In this document: positions 36,129-45,806 of the stretch, one piece after another
Layout of the letters: each line of letters opens with the position of its first letter
How positions within the stretch are numbered: the first letter of the stretch is position 1
Assembly (NCBI RefSeq): GCF_017873435.1
Contig: NZ_JAGGKG010000002.1
Span: 248,001 to 312,000, forward strand
DNA from: Paenibacillus turicensis
Lineage (GTDB): Bacteria; Bacillota; Bacilli; Paenibacillales; Paenibacillaceae
Reading direction: 5' to 3'
DNA length: 64,000 nt
The notes under the pieces: model-generated
The model's input: only the letters and a program-made list of their open reading frames with translations
Database searches by the model: none
Told to the model about the DNA's origin: nothing
Position numbers and translations under genes: made by a program

Positions 36129-36895
36129 TGTGTAAGCCCCCCATATTGCGTGCTAATCGCAGATTTTTTTTGCGTAATTAATTCATTTAGTTTTAAAAGC
36201 CCTTCACCAATCCCTCCAATACCATCAATTAATCCATATTTTACTGCGTCTGCTCCGCCTACTGCGGTACCAATATCGCGATTTAGCTCCCCAGTTTTAA
36301 ACATAAGCTCTTTAAACATACTTTCAGACATTCTAGAATGTGTTGTGACAAAACGAACAACCCTTTCTTGCATTTTTTCCATATATTCAAAGGTTTGGGG
36401 AACACCAATTACCATCCCTGTCATTCTTATTGGATGAATCGTCATGGTTGCACTTTCAGCTATAAAGGAATAATCAGAGGCGACAGCAATTGGTACACCA
36501 ATGCTATGACCACCCCCAATAACAACCGTCACCGTTGGTTTTGTTAGCGATGATAACATCTCAGCAATCGCCAGCCCAGCCTCTACATCTCCTCCAACTG
36601 TATTTAAGATGATAAGCAAGCCCTCGATTTGTTTACTTTGTTCTGCAGCAACTAATTGAGGAATGAGATGCTCATACTTCGTTGTTTTATTTTGAGGTGG
36701 AAGCACAAGATGCCCTTCAATTTGTCCTATAATGGTTAAACAATATACATTTGACTCATTGCTCGTAGGCACAGAGGTTTGTCCTAGTTGCTGTATCATT
36801 TGAGGAACATCTGTTTTTTTATCACTTGGCTCTTCTACAGGTGGTGAAGCAGGTTCTTGCTCCTCATTTTTTATTATGGTTTGTTTTTCTGTCAT
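36125..36895 (-). CDS. tepA: ClpP-family protease (TepA-like)
   Basis: 256 residues. The Gly-rich strand [15 protein letters not shown], the nucleophile Ser in [15 protein letters not shown] and the His in [12 protein letters not shown] follow the ClpP pattern. Membrane anchor is not visible. B. subtilis TepA has been proposed to take part in signal-peptide degradation; here that is by analogy. Confidence 0.88.
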   Translation of the reverse strand: MTEKQTIIKNEEQEPASPPVEEPSDKKTDVPQMIQQLGQTSVPTSNESNVYCLTIIGQIEGHLVLPPQNKTTKYEHLIPQLVAAEQSKQIEGLLIILNTVGGDVEAGLAIAEMLSSLTKPTVTVVIGGGHSIGVPIAVASDYSFIAESATMTIHPIRMTGMVIGVPQTFEYMEKMQERVVRFVTTHSRMSESMFKELMFKTGELNRDIGTAVGGADAVKYGLIDGIGGIGEGLLKLNELITQKKSAISTQYGGLTQ

Positions 36896-36996
36896 TAGGT
36901 TGGTCCTCCTAAATATTCATTGATGCCTTAGTATGTGGAGATGACACTACAACCTATACTTACAAAAGTAATACAACACTAAAAGGATTAAAAAAC

Positions 36997-37053
36997 AAAA
37001 AAAGCCCCCTCTCCTGAAGGAACCGTCCAATATTACTTGACAGGAGAAGAGGC
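36997..37053 (-). terminator. Intrinsic terminator of rnjB
   Basis: CTCTCCTG/CAGGAG stem extended by GCC/GGC, with a T-tract on the minus strand; 20-80 bp after the RNase J stop. Confidence 0.85.
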
Positions 37054-37073
37054 GACTGTGTGCCCTTAATGGG

Positions 37074-38753
37074 TTACACTTCCATAATGATAGGAAGTAT
37101 CATAGGTCTACGTCTAGTTTGCTCATATAAAAAACGTCCTAATGCATCTTTTACATTGGTTTTCAATGAAGCCCATTCATTTACATTTTCACTCATTAAC
37201 TTCTCTAAGGTGCTAGAAACAATACGATTAGCCTCATCTAACAAGCCCTCAGATTCTCTAACATAAACAAAACCACGTGAAATAATGTCTGGACCAGATA
37301 CAATCGTACCGTCTTGCTTGCTTAGTGTAACAACAACAACAAGAATACCATCTTGAGATAATAACTTACGATCGCGAAGTACAATATTTCCTACATCACC
37401 AACGCCAAGTCCATCTATTAATACGTTACCTGCCGGTACTTTTCCTGCTTTGCGAGCTGAGCCTTGTTCGATCTCAACAATATCACCAATATCGATTAAG
37501 AAAATATCGTCAGGATCAACCCCCACCGATTCTCCTAATTGTGCATGCTTACGCAACATACGATATTCACCATGGATCGGAATAAAGTATTTAGGCTTCA
37601 TCAAGTTCAGCATTAGCTTTAATTCCTCTTGACTACCATGACCAGAGACGTGTACACCTGAGTTAGATCCACTATAGATCACTTCAGCGCCTAAACGAAA
37701 TAACTCATCAATCGTGCGCCCTACAAATTTTTCGTTACCAGGTACTGGAGTTGCTGCGATAATAACAGTATCCCCAGGTAAAATGTCCACCTTCCGATGG
37801 GTAGAGCGAGCCATTCTTGTCAAAGCAGACATCGGTTCGCCTTGACTTCCAGTACACAAAATAACGACACGATCTGCTGCCATTTTATTAACTTCCTCTG
37901 GCTCAATCAATATTCCGTCAGGAACATTTAAGTACCCAAGCTCAGAAGCGATCGTAACTACATTAACCATACTACGGCCAATAATCGTTACCTTACGATC
38001 TGTAGCATATGCAGCATCAATGACTTGTTGTACACGATGTACATTTGAAGCAAACGTCGCAACAACCACACGTTGACTTGCTTTTTGAAAAATATCATTT
38101 AATACTAAACCGACATTTTTTTCAGAAGGCGTAAAGCCTGGTTTTTCAGCATTTGTACTATCAGATAATAATGCCAATACACCTCTAGCACCAATTTCAC
38201 CCATACGATGTAGATCAGCAAATTGACCATTGACAGGGGTATGATCAAATTTGAAGTCACCTGTATGCACAACATTTCCTTCTGGTGTTTCAATGCAAAC
38301 CCCAACCGAATCTGGGATGCTATGGTTAGTTTTGAAAAAGGTTGCCTTCATGGAGGATCCTAATTCAATTTCTGAATCCGCATTGATTAAAATACGTTTT
38401 GTTTCGCCAAGTAAACCTGCTTCTTTGAGCTTGTTTTCAACTAAACCTAATGTTAGCTTAGTTCCATAAACGGGAACATTTAGATTTTTAAGAACATAAG
38501 GCAAGCCACCAATGTGGTCCTCATGACCATGTGTTAATACAATCCCTCTTACCTTATCCCGGTTTTCAGTCAAATAAGTAATATCGGGTATGACAATATC
38601 AATACCTAACATATCCTCTTCAGGAAATTTTAGGCCAGCATCAATAACGACGATATCATTGGCGTATTGGATCACATACATATTTTTGCCAATTTCAGCA
38701 ACGCCGCCCAATGCAAAGATCGTCAATTTATCATTATTATTTTTTTTGGACAA
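37074..38753 (-). CDS. rnjB: Ribonuclease J
   Basis: 559 residues, RNase J family. The metallo-beta-lactamase motif is LTHGHEDHIGGLPYV, with GDFKFDHTPV further on; the beta-CASP part has LLSDSTNAEKPGFTPSEKNV and IHGEYRMLRKHAQL. It has 5'-exo- and endonuclease activity in mRNA processing. The place after dapA matches B. subtilis rnjB (ymfA) rather than rnjA. Start is TTG at 38753 with AGGAGG about 11 bases upstream. Confidence 0.92.
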   Translation of the reverse strand: MSKKNNNDKLTIFALGGVAEIGKNMYVIQYANDIVVIDAGLKFPEEDMLGIDIVIPDITYLTENRDKVRGIVLTHGHEDHIGGLPYVLKNLNVPVYGTKLTLGLVENKLKEAGLLGETKRILINADSEIELGSSMKATFFKTNHSIPDSVGVCIETPEGNVVHTGDFKFDHTPVNGQFADLHRMGEIGARGVLALLSDSTNAEKPGFTPSEKNVGLVLNDIFQKASQRVVVATFASNVHRVQQVIDAAYATDRKVTIIGRSMVNVVTIASELGYLNVPDGILIEPEEVNKMAADRVVILCTGSQGEPMSALTRMARSTHRKVDILPGDTVIIAATPVPGNEKFVGRTIDELFRLGAEVIYSGSNSGVHVSGHGSQEELKLMLNLMKPKYFIPIHGEYRMLRKHAQLGESVGVDPDDIFLIDIGDIVEIEQGSARKAGKVPAGNVLIDGLGVGDVGNIVLRDRKLLSQDGILVVVVTLSKQDGTIVSGPDIISRGFVYVRESEGLLDEANRIVSSTLEKLMSENVNEWASLKTNVKDALGRFLYEQTRRRPMILPIIMEV

Positions 38754-38916
38754 GTGAATCTAACCCTCCTAATTGTTTTGGACGTCGATCATTTTTATAA
38801 TTAAATTTTTACATTAAATACACCGCACCCAGTCACTTGAAACTATTATACATGATTAATTTGACAAAACACAAGTCGCTTAAAAGTCCTATGCTCATAT
38901 TACAATGCTCTATACA

Positions 38917-38952
38917 GAAAAAACCGATGCCTGTAAACAGACATCAGTTTTT
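38917..38952 (-). terminator. Intrinsic terminator of dapG-dapA
   Basis: CCGATGCCTGT pairs with ACAGACATCAG and a T-tract follows on the minus strand, about 25 bp after the dapA stop. Confidence 0.85.
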
Positions 38953-38976
38953 GGAATTAGGACCTTTTTATGGCCA

Positions 38977-39846
38977 TTAGTATTTTGCAATTAATTCAAT
39001 AATTTCTTTTGCTTCCTCATCGGTTGGACCCACTAATGGCAATCTCACAGAACCAACCTGTAAGCCTCGCTGTACTAATGCATATTTGACAGCAACTGGA
39101 TTTGGAATTTTAAATAATCCTTTAAATAGGGGTAATAAGTGCTGATGAAGTTTCGCAGAAGCTGTAGTATCTCCATTTACAAATGCATCAATCATATCTT
39201 TTATTTTGCTACCTGCAATATGGCTTGATACGCTTATTAAACCATATGCCCCTACGGACAAGGCAGGTAAAAATGAAGAATCATCACCAGAATAAATTTT
39301 AAATCCGTCTTCGGTATTTGCAGCAATTTCAGCAACCTGATCTAGCCCTGCACATTCTTTTGTTGCAATGATGTTAGGGATTTTAGATAAAGCAATCGTT
39401 GTCTCAGCACTAATACTTACCGCCGTTCGACTTGGCACGTTGTACAATATAACAGGTAATACTGTCGCTTGTGCAATTGCTTTAAAATGTCGATACAAGC
39501 CTTCTTGATTTGGACGATTATAATACGGTGCGACAAGCAAAATGCCGTCTACTCCACATTTCTCTGCCGCCTCCGTTAATGCGATAGAATGTGCTGTACT
39601 ATTACTTCCTGTGCCGGCAATAATTTTACAGCGCCCTCTACTGTAATTCACTGTGAACTTAAATAATTCTAACTTTTCTGCTTCCGACAATGTTGGGGAT
39701 TCTCCTGTAGTACCACAAATAACTAAGGATTCGGTTTTTTGTTCTTCGATCAAGTAGTCCATAAGCCTTTTGGTTTGATCCCAATCAATGAGTCCTTGTT
39801 CATCGAAGGGAGTGACCATGGCTGTAATTAGCCTTCCAAATTCCAT
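38977..39846 (-). CDS. dapA: 4-hydroxy-tetrahydrodipicolinate synthase
   Basis: 289 residues, TIM barrel. VICGTTGESPTLSEAEKLEL is the conserved pyruvate/ASA binding region; Tyr in VILYNVPSRTAVSIS and Lys in IIATKECAGLDQV (Schiff base) are present. It makes the precursor of both diaminopimelate and dipicolinate. It lies 11 bp after dapG. Confidence 0.96.
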   Translation of the reverse strand: MEFGRLITAMVTPFDEQGLIDWDQTKRLMDYLIEEQKTESLVICGTTGESPTLSEAEKLELFKFTVNYSRGRCKIIAGTGSNSTAHSIALTEAAEKCGVDGILLVAPYYNRPNQEGLYRHFKAIAQATVLPVILYNVPSRTAVSISAETTIALSKIPNIIATKECAGLDQVAEIAANTEDGFKIYSGDDSSFLPALSVGAYGLISVSSHIAGSKIKDMIDAFVNGDTTASAKLHQHLLPLFKGLFKIPNPVAVKYALVQRGLQVGSVRLPLVGPTDEEAKEIIELIAKY

Positions 39847-39857
39847 GTTGTCTCCTC

Positions 39858-41090
39858 CTAATGATTTGTTTCTCGCCCCAATTCAAACTTTGCATGTAAA
39901 GAACGTAATGCCTGCCCCATATTTTCTTTATTTACTAAAACCCAAATTGTCGTATTAGAGTCTGCAGATTGTAAAATCGGAATATTTTGCTCTGATAATG
40001 CTTCTACAATTTTCGCCATAATTCCAGGTACACCATTAATTCCTCCACCGATGACAGACACTTTAGCGCATCCGTGCAGAAGCTTAGGCACAAATCCTAA
40101 ATTTTCTAACAGCTCCTGTGCTTTATCTGCTTCTGTATCAAACACGGTATATACTACACCATGTGGGGTTACATTTATAAAGTCTACACTAATGTCTCTT
40201 TCTGCCATCGCTTGGAATACTTTAAGCTGAAGGTTGTCCGTATTGCTTCCTACGGCATCAATTGTAATTTGAGTCACATTCGCCACATAAGCAATTCCGG
40301 TTACGTATCTGTCCACTACACCAACCTGCACATCTCTTATTCCTTCTGGATTAGCCACTAATGTACCCTCTTCGTCAGAAAATGTAGAACGTACCCGAAC
40401 CGGAATTCCGGATTGCATCGCAATCTCAACGGCCCTAGGGTGTATTACCTTGGCGCCTTGATGCGCCATATTACATATTTCAGCATAACTGACAAAAGCT
40501 AATTTTTTTGCCTCTTCCACTATTCTTGGATCTGCAGTTAAGATGCCATCTACATCCGTATAAATATCAACCATTTCAGCATGTAATGCTGCACCTAACG
40601 CTGTGGCGGAAGTATCGCTTCCACCACGTCCTAATGTCGTTAGCTCACCAGCTTGGCTTTGTCCTTGAAAGCCAGTCACGATGACAACCTTATTTAGCTC
40701 TAGCTCTTCCAAAACACGCTTAGGATACACGCCAAGTATTCTAGCATTCCCAAAGTGCTGATCCGTTGAAAATCCTGCTTGAGCGCCATTTAAAACAACA
40801 GAGGAAATATTTTGTCGTCTCAGTAAGCTACATAACAGCGTAGCTGAAATTACTTCTCCGCAGCCTAGCAATAAATCTCTTTCTCTTGCGGGTAATACCC
40901 CTCCACTGGAATCAATCAAATCAAGCAATGTATCTGTGGCATAAGGGTCCCCTTTCCTGCCCATTGCAGATACCACGACGACTAAACGATATTCTTGATC
41001 TAGCTCTCGTTTGATATGCTTAATTACTAATTCTCTGGCATTTTCTGTTGATAAAGATGTGCCTCCAAATTTCTGCACTAAAATGCGCAT
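39858..41090 (-). CDS. dapG: Aspartate kinase (DapG type)
   Basis: 410 residues from the ATG at 41090 (GGAGG before it; an ATG at 41132 would add 14 residues). KFGGTSLSTENARELVIKHI is the kinase start and TTLGRGGSDTSATALGAALH the substrate loop. Two ACT domains lie at the C-terminus (about 260-405). In B. subtilis, DapG is the diaminopimelate-sensitive aspartokinase. The gene order here is dpaA-dpaB-dapG-dapA, without the asd gene that lies between dpaB and dapG in B. subtilis. Confidence 0.93.
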   Translation of the reverse strand: MRILVQKFGGTSLSTENARELVIKHIKRELDQEYRLVVVVSAMGRKGDPYATDTLLDLIDSSGGVLPARERDLLLGCGEVISATLLCSLLRRQNISSVVLNGAQAGFSTDQHFGNARILGVYPKRVLEELELNKVVIVTGFQGQSQAGELTTLGRGGSDTSATALGAALHAEMVDIYTDVDGILTADPRIVEEAKKLAFVSYAEICNMAHQGAKVIHPRAVEIAMQSGIPVRVRSTFSDEEGTLVANPEGIRDVQVGVVDRYVTGIAYVANVTQITIDAVGSNTDNLQLKVFQAMAERDISVDFINVTPHGVVYTVFDTEADKAQELLENLGFVPKLLHGCAKVSVIGGGINGVPGIMAKIVEALSEQNIPILQSADSNTTIWVLVNKENMGQALRSLHAKFELGRETNH

Positions 41091-41237
41091 GGGTATTCCT
41101 CCAGTTTCATGTCCCAGTAAAGCACTTATCAAGTGTTCTGTTCCCTATTCTGATTCATTTTTTGTACAATCGTAACGTCATCACCTGTGGAACCAATTTT
41201 TCGGAAATCTCCTATGAGATTGTATGATCTACATATA

Positions 41238-41831
41238 TCATTGCCGAAATTTTTCAATAATCAGTGGCTGAAGTTGTTCTCCAGATAATGCAGCATAACA
41301 CGTTTCAGGAATAAGCTCCATTTTAGCAACAAGTGAGTTCGGCTTACCGGTTGGACTATCCTGTCCGAAAGGAACAAAATAAATATTTTTGGCAACGATT
41401 AATTTTGCAATATTCGCTAAATTAAAGCCAAGCCCATCATTTGTAGAAACTGCGATCACAACGGGGCGTCCATTGCGAAGCTGAGCCTTAGCTGCCATTA
41501 ATACTGGACTGTCCGTCATTGCATTTGCAAGCTTACTTGTTGTATTCCCTGTACATGGTGCTATGGCAAGCACATCTAATAATTTAGAAGGACCTAACGG
41601 TTCTGCATCCACAATAGTTGAAATGATGTCTCTGCCCGTTATATCCTGTAACTGTTTACGCCAACCCTCTGATTTACCGAATCTCGTATCTGTCATCATG
41701 ACAGACTGAGATATAATTGGAACTACATCAGCACCGGCATCCACAAAACGCTGAATTTGCGGCATAACCTCTGCAAATGTACAATGCGAACCGGTGACCG
41801 CATAACCTACCGTTTTCCCCTGCCAATTCAC
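41238..41831 (-). CDS. spoVFB: Dipicolinate synthase subunit B
   Basis: 197 residues, flavoprotein-like fold: VGYAVTGSHCTFAEVMPQIQ, IAPCTGNTTSKLANAMTDSP and AVSTNDGLGFNLANIAKL. With subunit A it makes dipicolinic acid for spore resistance. The start overlaps the dpaA stop by four bases. Confidence 0.95.
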   Translation of the reverse strand: MNWQGKTVGYAVTGSHCTFAEVMPQIQRFVDAGADVVPIISQSVMMTDTRFGKSEGWRKQLQDITGRDIISTIVDAEPLGPSKLLDVLAIAPCTGNTTSKLANAMTDSPVLMAAKAQLRNGRPVVIAVSTNDGLGFNLANIAKLIVAKNIYFVPFGQDSPTGKPNSLVAKMELIPETCYAALSGEQLQPLIIEKFRQ

Positions 41832-42727
41832 TTTTCATCCCCCCGTAATTGAAACTCTTCCATGACCAAATGACATATTGTATTTGCAATAATCATTCCA
41901 GCGGTTTTGGGAGCAACAATTCCAGGTAGGCCAGGAGCGAGCAGAGCTTTGATCCCTCTTTTCTCTGCAAAACGAAAATCCGTTCCTCCAGGAGCTGAGG
42001 CCAAATCAATAATGACAGCTTCCCGAGGCAATTTCGAGATAATTTGCGCTGTGACTATCATAGTCGGAATTGTATTAAAAATCAAGTCAATTTGCCCCTC
42101 ATAGAGCTTGGAATCCGTTGTTGCAAAAGGCTTCCAGCCCATTTGGACTGCTCTAGCCATATGCACCTGTCTACGCACACCTACCCGAACGTTTGCACCC
42201 AAAGCTTGTAGTGTAGAAGCTAAAGTAAAGCCAGTACGACCTAAACCAAGCACAACACAGGTTGAACCGTGTAATGTAATATCCGTATTTTGAATCGCCA
42301 TCATAACGGCGCCTTCGGCGGTCGGAATGGAATTATAAATCGCAATTTCATCACGTTCCATTAACTCGATCAGCCTAAAACCAAGCTCTTCGCTTTTCCT
42401 TTTTAGCAATTTCTTAGCAATACCTGTAAAAACTAAAGCTTCCTTACGAATTGCTCCAAAAAGCTCATCGCTTAAGAAACACTCTAAATTTGAAAATGGC
42501 GTTATTACTTTTCCTTGATCATCACAGCCAGCAACAGGTAATACAATGACATCTGCTTTGGCCAAAACCTCTATTTGCAAAGTTTCATGCGTGACGCCAT
42601 GAAGCGGCACCTGTGTTTGATCAAAACCTATAACTTTAACAATTGCATCAAGCTCAGTGCATTTATTAATCACTTCAATTTGACGCGCATCCCCACCAAC
42701 AAAAATAATTGTTATGCCAGTTAACAT
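41828..42727 (-). CDS. spoVFA: Dipicolinate synthase subunit A
   Basis: 299 residues from the ATG at 42727, close to the B. subtilis length (297). An N-terminal domain (MLTGITIIFVGGDARQIEVI) and a dinucleotide-binding fold (STCVVLGLGRTGFTLASTLQ) are visible. It makes dipicolinate together with subunit B. AAGGAG lies about 12 bases upstream. The mother-cell expression expected for it is supported by a possible sigma-K promoter. Confidence 0.95.
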   Translation of the reverse strand: MLTGITIIFVGGDARQIEVINKCTELDAIVKVIGFDQTQVPLHGVTHETLQIEVLAKADVIVLPVAGCDDQGKVITPFSNLECFLSDELFGAIRKEALVFTGIAKKLLKRKSEELGFRLIELMERDEIAIYNSIPTAEGAVMMAIQNTDITLHGSTCVVLGLGRTGFTLASTLQALGANVRVGVRRQVHMARAVQMGWKPFATTDSKLYEGQIDLIFNTIPTMIVTAQIISKLPREAVIIDLASAPGGTDFRFAEKRGIKALLAPGLPGIVAPKTAGMIIANTICHLVMEEFQLRGDEK

Positions 42728-42763
42728 TAAAGCAGGCACTCCTTCCAAGCAACGGCGTATAGA

Positions 42764-42792
42764 TCATCTTATGCCGCCGCCTAACAAGTGGT
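42764..42792 (-). promoter_or_regulatory. Candidate sigma-K promoter of spoVFA
   Basis: On the minus strand CATAAGATGA (42773-42764) resembles the sigma-K -10 box CATANNNTA, with ACC 16 bases upstream at 42792 resembling the -35 AC. The position, about 40 bp before the spoVFA start, fits. The match is imperfect. Confidence 0.4.
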
Positions 42793-42822
42793 TCCATAGA
42801 GCCGCCTAGTATGTGATCAAAA

Positions 42823-42873
42823 ATAAAAAAAGCCCAAGATGCTGAATAATTTATCCAGTACATCTTGGGCTAA
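42823..42873 (-). terminator. Intrinsic terminator of dut
   Basis: AGCCCAAGATG (42831-42841) pairs perfectly with CATCTTGGGCT (42861-42871); on the minus strand a T-tract follows. Confidence 0.9.
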
Positions 42874-42882
42874 CCTAAGGAA

Positions 42883-43338
42883 TTAATTAGTTCCAGTGTG
42901 ACCAAAGCCACCTTCACCACGAACGGTTTCAGACAATTCTTCAACTTGGTGTAGCTTTACCTCAGGTACAATCTGGAAGACCATCTGTGCAATACGCTCA
43001 TTGCGCTTAATTGCAAATGGCTCCTGACCAAGGTTAATGAGTAACACCTTAATCTCTCCACGGTAATCTGCATCAATCGTTCCAGGTGTGTTGAGGCATG
43101 TAATTCCATGCTTAAAGGCAAGTCCACTACGAGGACGGATTTGTGCCTCAAGTCCCCCTGGCATTGCGATCGCAATGCCAGTTGGTACCAAACCTCTTTC
43201 GCCAGGGTTAAATATCATATCCTCTGTAACGGCAGCAAACAAATCAAAGCCTGAGGCAAGCTCTGACATTTTACGAGGCAATTCAATATCTTCATTTCCA
43301 GCTAAACGTTTAATTTGTACTTCAAATGACAAGTTCAT
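42883..43338 (-). CDS. dut: dUTP diphosphatase
   Basis: 151 residues. Trimeric dUTPase motifs are visible: [11 protein letters not shown] (motif 1), [12 protein letters not shown] (2), [19 protein letters not shown] (3), [10 protein letters not shown] (4) and [11 protein letters not shown] (5). It keeps uracil out of DNA. The coding region overlaps the mlpA 3' end by 17 bp. In B. subtilis the yosS/yncF dUTPases lie elsewhere, while this place next to mlpA is common in Paenibacillus-type genomes (inference). Confidence 0.93.
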   Translation of the reverse strand: MNLSFEVQIKRLAGNEDIELPRKMSELASGFDLFAAVTEDMIFNPGERGLVPTGIAIAMPGGLEAQIRPRSGLAFKHGITCLNTPGTIDADYRGEIKVLLINLGQEPFAIKRNERIAQMVFQIVPEVKLHQVEELSETVRGEGGFGHTGTN

Positions 43339-44575
43339 CTCTCCTTAAATCTGTTAATACACGATCTGACGTACCTACCATACCAACAGCATATGGCTGG
43401 GCAAACATCACATGTATAACTTCTTTTATATCTTCACTGGTTACGGCTTCAATGCGTGTTATCATATCATCTAATGAGTCATGACGTCCAATCATTAGCT
43501 CATTTTTCCCGAGACGATTCATCCGACTCCCTGTACTTTCTAAACTTAAGATTAAGCTTCCTTTTAGCTGTTCTTTCCCCTTACGGAGCTCATGTTGATT
43601 AAGTCCATGAATAGAAAAATCATGTAATAAATCTGTGGTGAGCTTAATTACCTCTTCTGTTTGCTTTGGTGCTGTGCCTGCATAGACGGTAAATAATCCA
43701 CTATCCGCATGAGAAGAATGGTAGGAGTAGACTGAATACGCTAAACCACGTTTTTCTCTAATTTCCTGAAATAATCTAGAGCTCATTCCTCCACCTAAAG
43801 CATTGTTAATAAGTGCCATGGCATATTGCTTAGGATGCCCAATTTGAATACCTGGGAAAGACATGCAGATATGATTTTGCTCTGTCTGTTTCTCTTGAAA
43901 CTTTAACCCACTCAAAAAAGCAGGGGCTTCAATCATTTGCTCCTGTCCTCTTCCCTCAAAGTGTCCAAAATATTGCTCAACTAACTGTATAACAGAGTCG
44001 TCAATATTCCCTGCAATACTAATGACTGTATTTTCAACCGTATAACGTTCACGCATGTACTGTTTAAGATGAGCAGAAGTCATTGGATTCAGCTTAGCTT
44101 CTGTGCCTAAAATAGGTGCAGCAAGTAAATGATCTCCATATGAGGCTTGGACAACAAGATCATGCACTAGATCATCCGGTGTATCTTCATACATCGAAAT
44201 TTCTTCTAAAATTACGTTTCTTTCCTTACGTAATTCTTCATCATCAATTGTCGAATTAAAAAACATATCGGACAATATATCCATCGCGATCGGTAAATGT
44301 GCATCCAATACTTTTGCATAATAACAAGTGTATTCCTTGGATGTGAATGCATTGACATTACCACCAATGGCATCAAATTGTTCTGCAATATCCTTCGCTT
44401 CAAAACGGTCGGTACCCTTAAACAACATATGTTCTATGAAATGGGAAATCCCTCCTGTTTCTATCGTTTCATTCCGAGATCCGGTTTTCACCCAGATGCC
44501 AAATGAAACAGAACGAACAGCAGGAATCGTTTCCATGACCACACGAAGGCCATTTTTCAATACAATCTTTTTCAT
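43322..44575 (-). CDS. mlpA: M16-family zinc peptidase (MlpA/YmxG-like)
   Basis: 417 residues. The zinc motif is [14 protein letters not shown] (HxxEH), the distal Glu lies in [18 protein letters not shown]. Mitochondrial-processing-peptidase-like architecture. Position after ylxY matches the Bacillus gene ymxG/mlpA. The ATG has AGGAGG upstream. Confidence 0.93.
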   Translation of the reverse strand: MKKIVLKNGLRVVMETIPAVRSVSFGIWVKTGSRNETIETGGISHFIEHMLFKGTDRFEAKDIAEQFDAIGGNVNAFTSKEYTCYYAKVLDAHLPIAMDILSDMFFNSTIDDEELRKERNVILEEISMYEDTPDDLVHDLVVQASYGDHLLAAPILGTEAKLNPMTSAHLKQYMRERYTVENTVISIAGNIDDSVIQLVEQYFGHFEGRGQEQMIEAPAFLSGLKFQEKQTEQNHICMSFPGIQIGHPKQYAMALINNALGGGMSSRLFQEIREKRGLAYSVYSYHSSHADSGLFTVYAGTAPKQTEEVIKLTTDLLHDFSIHGLNQHELRKGKEQLKGSLILSLESTGSRMNRLGKNELMIGRHDSLDDMITRIEAVTSEDIKEVIHVMFAQPYAVGMVGTSDRVLTDLRRDELVI

Positions 44576-44669
44576 GAAAGGCCCTCCTATTTACACTTCT
44601 CGTCCATTCTTTCTAAAGAATGAATCATTAATAAAGGCATACTTACAAAGCTTATCAAAAAAGCGAAAA

Positions 44670-45653
44670 TTACTCAAATGTAGTCGCTTCGATACGATTA
44701 GGAGATAACACTTGTGCAACGGTTCCGATATGTAAGCCTTTAGATTTAATAGCTGTAATCATTCCAGCTAAGGCCTGACTTGATGAGGCGGTTGGATGCA
44801 TTAAAATTAAAGACCCTGCCTCGACATGCTTCGATATTTTTGCTACAACATCAGACGGATTTGGTTTTTTCCAATCTACCGTATCAAGTGTCCACAATAC
44901 CGTCTTTAAGCCTTGCTCCGCTGCCAGCTTTACAGTCTGATCATTAAAATCACCTGATGGTGGTGCAAACCATTCATTTTTCACGCCTAACCGTGAGGCT
45001 AGTAAGTCCTTCGTTTTTGATATTTCTAAAGTTGCCCGACTACGAGCTAATTTGCTCATATTGGGATGTGAGTAAGCATGATTTTCAATCTGATGCTCTC
45101 TTTTCTTAATTTCTAAAGCTAACTCTGTGTTTTTATTTAACCAACTTCCATCGAAAAAAAATGTCGCTTTGACTTTAGCTTTATCAAGACTATCAAGCAT
45201 AGGAATAATGTACTCATTCCCCCATGCTACATTAATCATCAATGCGACCATTGGTTTTGCTGGATTGCCACGATAAATTGGATTTGGTTCTAAATCCTCT
45301 AGTTTTACTGCTGGTGGGACTTCACGATATACAAATGGAATTGGCGCTCCTGCTTGTTGTTTTTTAGCTTGCAAATACGTTTTTTCGATATCAACCTCGA
45401 CGCCATTATAGCCAGGGATTGCCTTCCAAATTCGGTCTATCTTAGCATCAATTGGAGCAATATAACGTTTTGTAGCCTCTTGTTCAATTTCCTTTAACAA
45501 TGCATCTTTCTCACCATCATTTTTAAGACCATCAAATGTGTAGGCTCCACTCTCTTGACCAGCAACGATAAAATCCTGAACGCCCGAATACTTACCCAAC
45601 ACAAACACAAATAAGACAACAAATACAACAAGCATTAGCTTGTTACGATTCAT
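44670..45653 (-). CDS. ylxY: Polysaccharide deacetylase-like protein (YlxY)
   Basis: 327 residues. An N-terminal membrane anchor (about 5-22, LMLVVFVVLFVFVLGKY) leads to a NodB-fold domain. The usual catalytic TFDDG segment is replaced by MINVAWGNEYI, so both Asp are missing, while the His pair ENHAYSHPNM and the SAPSG-like FAPPSGDFND are present. It is probably a weak or non-standard deacetylase or binding protein. YlxY of Bacillus has the same position between pnp and mlpA. Confidence 0.9.
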   Translation of the reverse strand: MNRNKLMLVVFVVLFVFVLGKYSGVQDFIVAGQESGAYTFDGLKNDGEKDALLKEIEQEATKRYIAPIDAKIDRIWKAIPGYNGVEVDIEKTYLQAKKQQAGAPIPFVYREVPPAVKLEDLEPNPIYRGNPAKPMVALMINVAWGNEYIIPMLDSLDKAKVKATFFFDGSWLNKNTELALEIKKREHQIENHAYSHPNMSKLARSRATLEISKTKDLLASRLGVKNEWFAPPSGDFNDQTVKLAAEQGLKTVLWTLDTVDWKKPNPSDVVAKISKHVEAGSLILMHPTASSSQALAGMITAIKSKGLHIGTVAQVLSPNRIEATTFE

Positions 45654-45737
45654 GGCAGGCTCATCCCTTCACCTTCTATTTGTCCTCATCATATGTGAAC
45701 AAGCCCTCTATTATGCAACATTTAGGAGGATAAACTT

Positions 45738-45775
45738 TAAAAAAGAGCCAGAATAAAATCATTCCGCCTCTTTCC
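45738..45775 (-). terminator. Intrinsic terminator of pnp
   Basis: On the minus strand AAGAG...GGAAT pairs with ATTC...CTCTT, followed by a T-tract. Confidence 0.8.
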
Positions 45776-45806
45776 AGCCTAACCATGAATCTATAAAGTT
45801 ATTTCA

